Shown in pieces: positions 6,945 to 7,765 of a stretch of DNA of 7,765 nt (the first letter of the stretch is position 1; every line of letters begins with the position of its first letter). Under the pieces are notes generated by a model. It saw nothing but the letters and a program-made list of their open reading frames with translations. It made no database searches and had not been told where the DNA came from. Both the position numbers and the translations under genes were made by a program. This stretch comes from Pontiellaceae bacterium (GTDB taxonomy: Bacteria > Verrucomicrobiota > Kiritimatiellia > Kiritimatiellales > Tichowtungiaceae), in assembly GCA_025457785.1 (NCBI GenBank), contig JALOTS010000092.1, positions 1 to 7,765 of the forward strand, in the 5' to 3' direction.

Positions 6945-6965
6945 TTCTGACCTAAATTGTTCTGA
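6945..6965 (+). repeat. 21-bp intergenic repeat, copy 3
   Basis: TTCTGACC and TTCTGA half-sites begin at 6945 and 6960, exactly 15 bp apart, in the same orientation as copy 1 (17 of 21 positions match). The unit can also be read as an imperfect tandem repeat of 15 bp, AATT(A/G)TTCTGAC. It lies 85 bp before the start codon at 7051, and GTGGTTTGG follows at 6977-6985 as it does after copy 1. Confidence 0.65.
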
Positions 6966-7038
6966 CTAATCATCCTGTGGTTTGGATCAAATAAGAACGT
7001 GTACAAAAAACAAGAAGTGAACGGATAGTAGTAAAAAC

Positions 7039-7043
7039 AGGGA
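7039..7043 (+). promoter_or_regulatory. Ribosome binding site of the PQQ-like propeller gene
   Basis: AGGGA lies 7 bases before the ATG at 7051 and supports that start codon. Confidence 0.6.
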
Positions 7044-7050
7044 AAAGTAT

Positions 7051-7765
7051 ATGAATAAACTGACACAAACCTTACGAACCATCCTGGCGGGATTCGTCCT
7101 TTTTGCCGGAACGACTGTACAGGTCCGGGGCGACTGGCCGCAATACGGCCGTACGATGTACCGGAACATGGTTTCCGACGAAACGGGATTTCCCGTTTCA
7201 TTTGAAGCCGGAAGCACGAATACCCCCGCTGAAAATCTAAAGTGGAAAGTCACTTTTGACGGTGAAATCCGCGGCTTTCCGGTGGTCGCCGGCGGAAAAG
7301 TCTATCTGGCTGCAGCCGCCTCTTCAAACAACCTGAAATATCCGCTGCCGACCCGGCCCGACTGGAAGAAGGGGACGCTTTACTGCTTCGATGAGGAAAC
7401 CGGGAAACTGCTTTGGCAGTTCACGTCGAACGAAGAACAGAGAGGCGGCACAATCGGGCAGTTCGGGCTCACCACGGCACCGGTTGTTGAAAAAGACCGC
7501 CTCTATGTGTTCGGCGGGCGCAACTACGTCTTCTGCCTGACGACCGACGGGCTGGGTGCCGGAAACGTCGGACCGATCACCAACGAACAGGAACTCTGCA
7601 AAATTACAGAACCCTATACCATTGAGGCCAACGATGCCGATATGGTCTGGCAGTTCGAAGCCGGAAAACACTGGCCGGAAATCCATTATCACAACGCCTA
7701 TGCCTACTCACCTCTGGTTGTCGGCGATTTCATCTATTCCTCCACCGGCAACGGGGCCAAGATCG
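7051..7765 (+). CDS. Secreted PQQ-like beta-propeller protein, N-terminal part (3' end outside window)
   Basis: The frame is open from ATG 7051 to the window edge (238 codons plus one base). Residues 1-27 look like a Sec signal peptide: MNKLTQTLR, then a hydrophobic stretch ILAGFVLFAG, with likely cleavage before DWPQYG. A WPQ start is common in secreted PQQ-repeat proteins of planctomycetes and verrucomicrobia. Propeller blades are visible: LKWKVTFDGEIRGFPVVAGGKVYLAA, split here by an inserted loop from the matching strand GTLYCFDEETGKLLWQF, then TTAPVVEKDRLYVFGGRNYVFCL, and MVWQFEAG followed by YSPLVVGDFIYSSTGNG.  The blade pattern V-x-x-G-x-(V/L)-Y with GTLYCFD-x-x-TGK-x-x-W is typical of PQQ-like repeats (BamB or quinoprotein dehydrogenase type). 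Whether it binds PQQ cannot be judged from this fragment, and a scaffold or binding role is equally possible. It is separated from the sulfatase by 263 bp with its own ribosome binding site, so it may be a separate transcript. Confidence 0.85.
   Translation, partial: MNKLTQTLRTILAGFVLFAGTTVQVRGDWPQYGRTMYRNMVSDETGFPVSFEAGSTNTPAENLKWKVTFDGEIRGFPVVAGGKVYLAAAASSNNLKYPLPTRPDWKKGTLYCFDEETGKLLWQFTSNEEQRGGTIGQFGLTTAPVVEKDRLYVFGGRNYVFCLTTDGLGAGNVGPITNEQELCKITEPYTIEANDADMVWQFEAGKHWPEIHYHNAYAYSPLVVGDFIYSSTGNGAKI

Larger units (their letters stand above)
6836..6965. other. 130-bp intergenic element bounded by 21-bp inverted repeats
   Basis: The two imperfect 21-bp inverted repeats enclose 88 bp (6857-6944) with no credible reading frame. 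The arrangement resembles a small non-autonomous mobile element or a dispersed intergenic repeat, or a pair of opposed operator sites ahead of the gene at 7051. I see no clear target-site duplication at the borders, so a transposon origin is unproven. Apart from this element, the weak stem at 6794-6806 and the ribosome binding site at 7039-7043, I see nothing else I can name in the 263-bp gap 6788-7050. Confidence 0.4.

Noticed and set aside
6923..7253. Small - strand frames overlapping the gap and the start of the PQQ-like gene
   Set aside because: They run opposite a coding region with a signal peptide and propeller repeats, and they encode low-complexity, Phe- and Tyr-rich peptides without recognisable domains.
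1..7765. CRISPR array, tRNA or rRNA genes, or an insertion sequence with transposase
   Set aside because: No regularly spaced direct repeats with spacers, no cloverleaf or rRNA-like sequence and no transposase reading frame were seen on either strand.

Overview
The window reads left to right on the + strand with no convincing gene on the other strand. It looks like part of a sulfated-polysaccharide degradation locus from a bacterium of the PVC superphylum. A Kiritimatiellota, Lentisphaerae or Verrucomicrobia relative is my best guess. The reasons are moderately high GC, tandem secreted GH38 alpha-mannosidases of the bacterial type with a long C-terminal tail, a Cys-type sulfatase, and a secreted PQQ-type propeller protein that starts with a WPQ motif. 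The taxonomy is inference; no marker gene is present.

Layout. Bases 2-685 are the 3' end of a GH38 alpha-mannosidase-like gene. Bases 686-870 are an intergenic gap with a terminator-like stem-loop, one copy of a 21-bp repeat and a GC hairpin next to a ribosome binding site. Bases 871-4200 hold a complete GH38 alpha-mannosidase whose last 220 residues are about 77% identical, by hand alignment, to the first gene; the pair is a tandem duplication. It is followed after 27 bp by a GH105/GH88-like unsaturated uronyl hydrolase (4228-5286), and after another 16 bp by a sulfatase (5303-6787). These three are probably one operon. Bases 6788-7050 are a 263-bp gap carrying two more copies of the 21-bp repeat as an inverted pair. 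The 5' part of a PQQ-like beta-propeller gene starts at 7051 and runs off the window; no stop codon occurs before the end.

How the genes fit together. All four proteins with a visible N-terminus have a plausible Sec signal peptide, so the work is probably done in the periplasm or outside the cell. A sulfatase would remove sulfate esters, the GH38 enzymes would cut alpha-mannosyl residues from chain ends, and the GH105-like enzyme would remove the unsaturated uronyl residue that a polysaccharide lyase leaves. This suggests a sulfated glycan that contains mannose and uronic acid, but the substrate cannot be read from the sequence. No lyase, transporter, regulator or formylglycine-generating enzyme is in the window.

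The signal least explained by genes is the 21-bp repeat (two TTCTGA-like half-sites 15 bp apart). It occurs three times, only in the two longer intergenic gaps, and twice of those as an inverted pair. I see no clear sign of a wholly new system; the repeat, the unusual active-site signature of the GH105-like protein and the enzyme combination are what deserve a second look.
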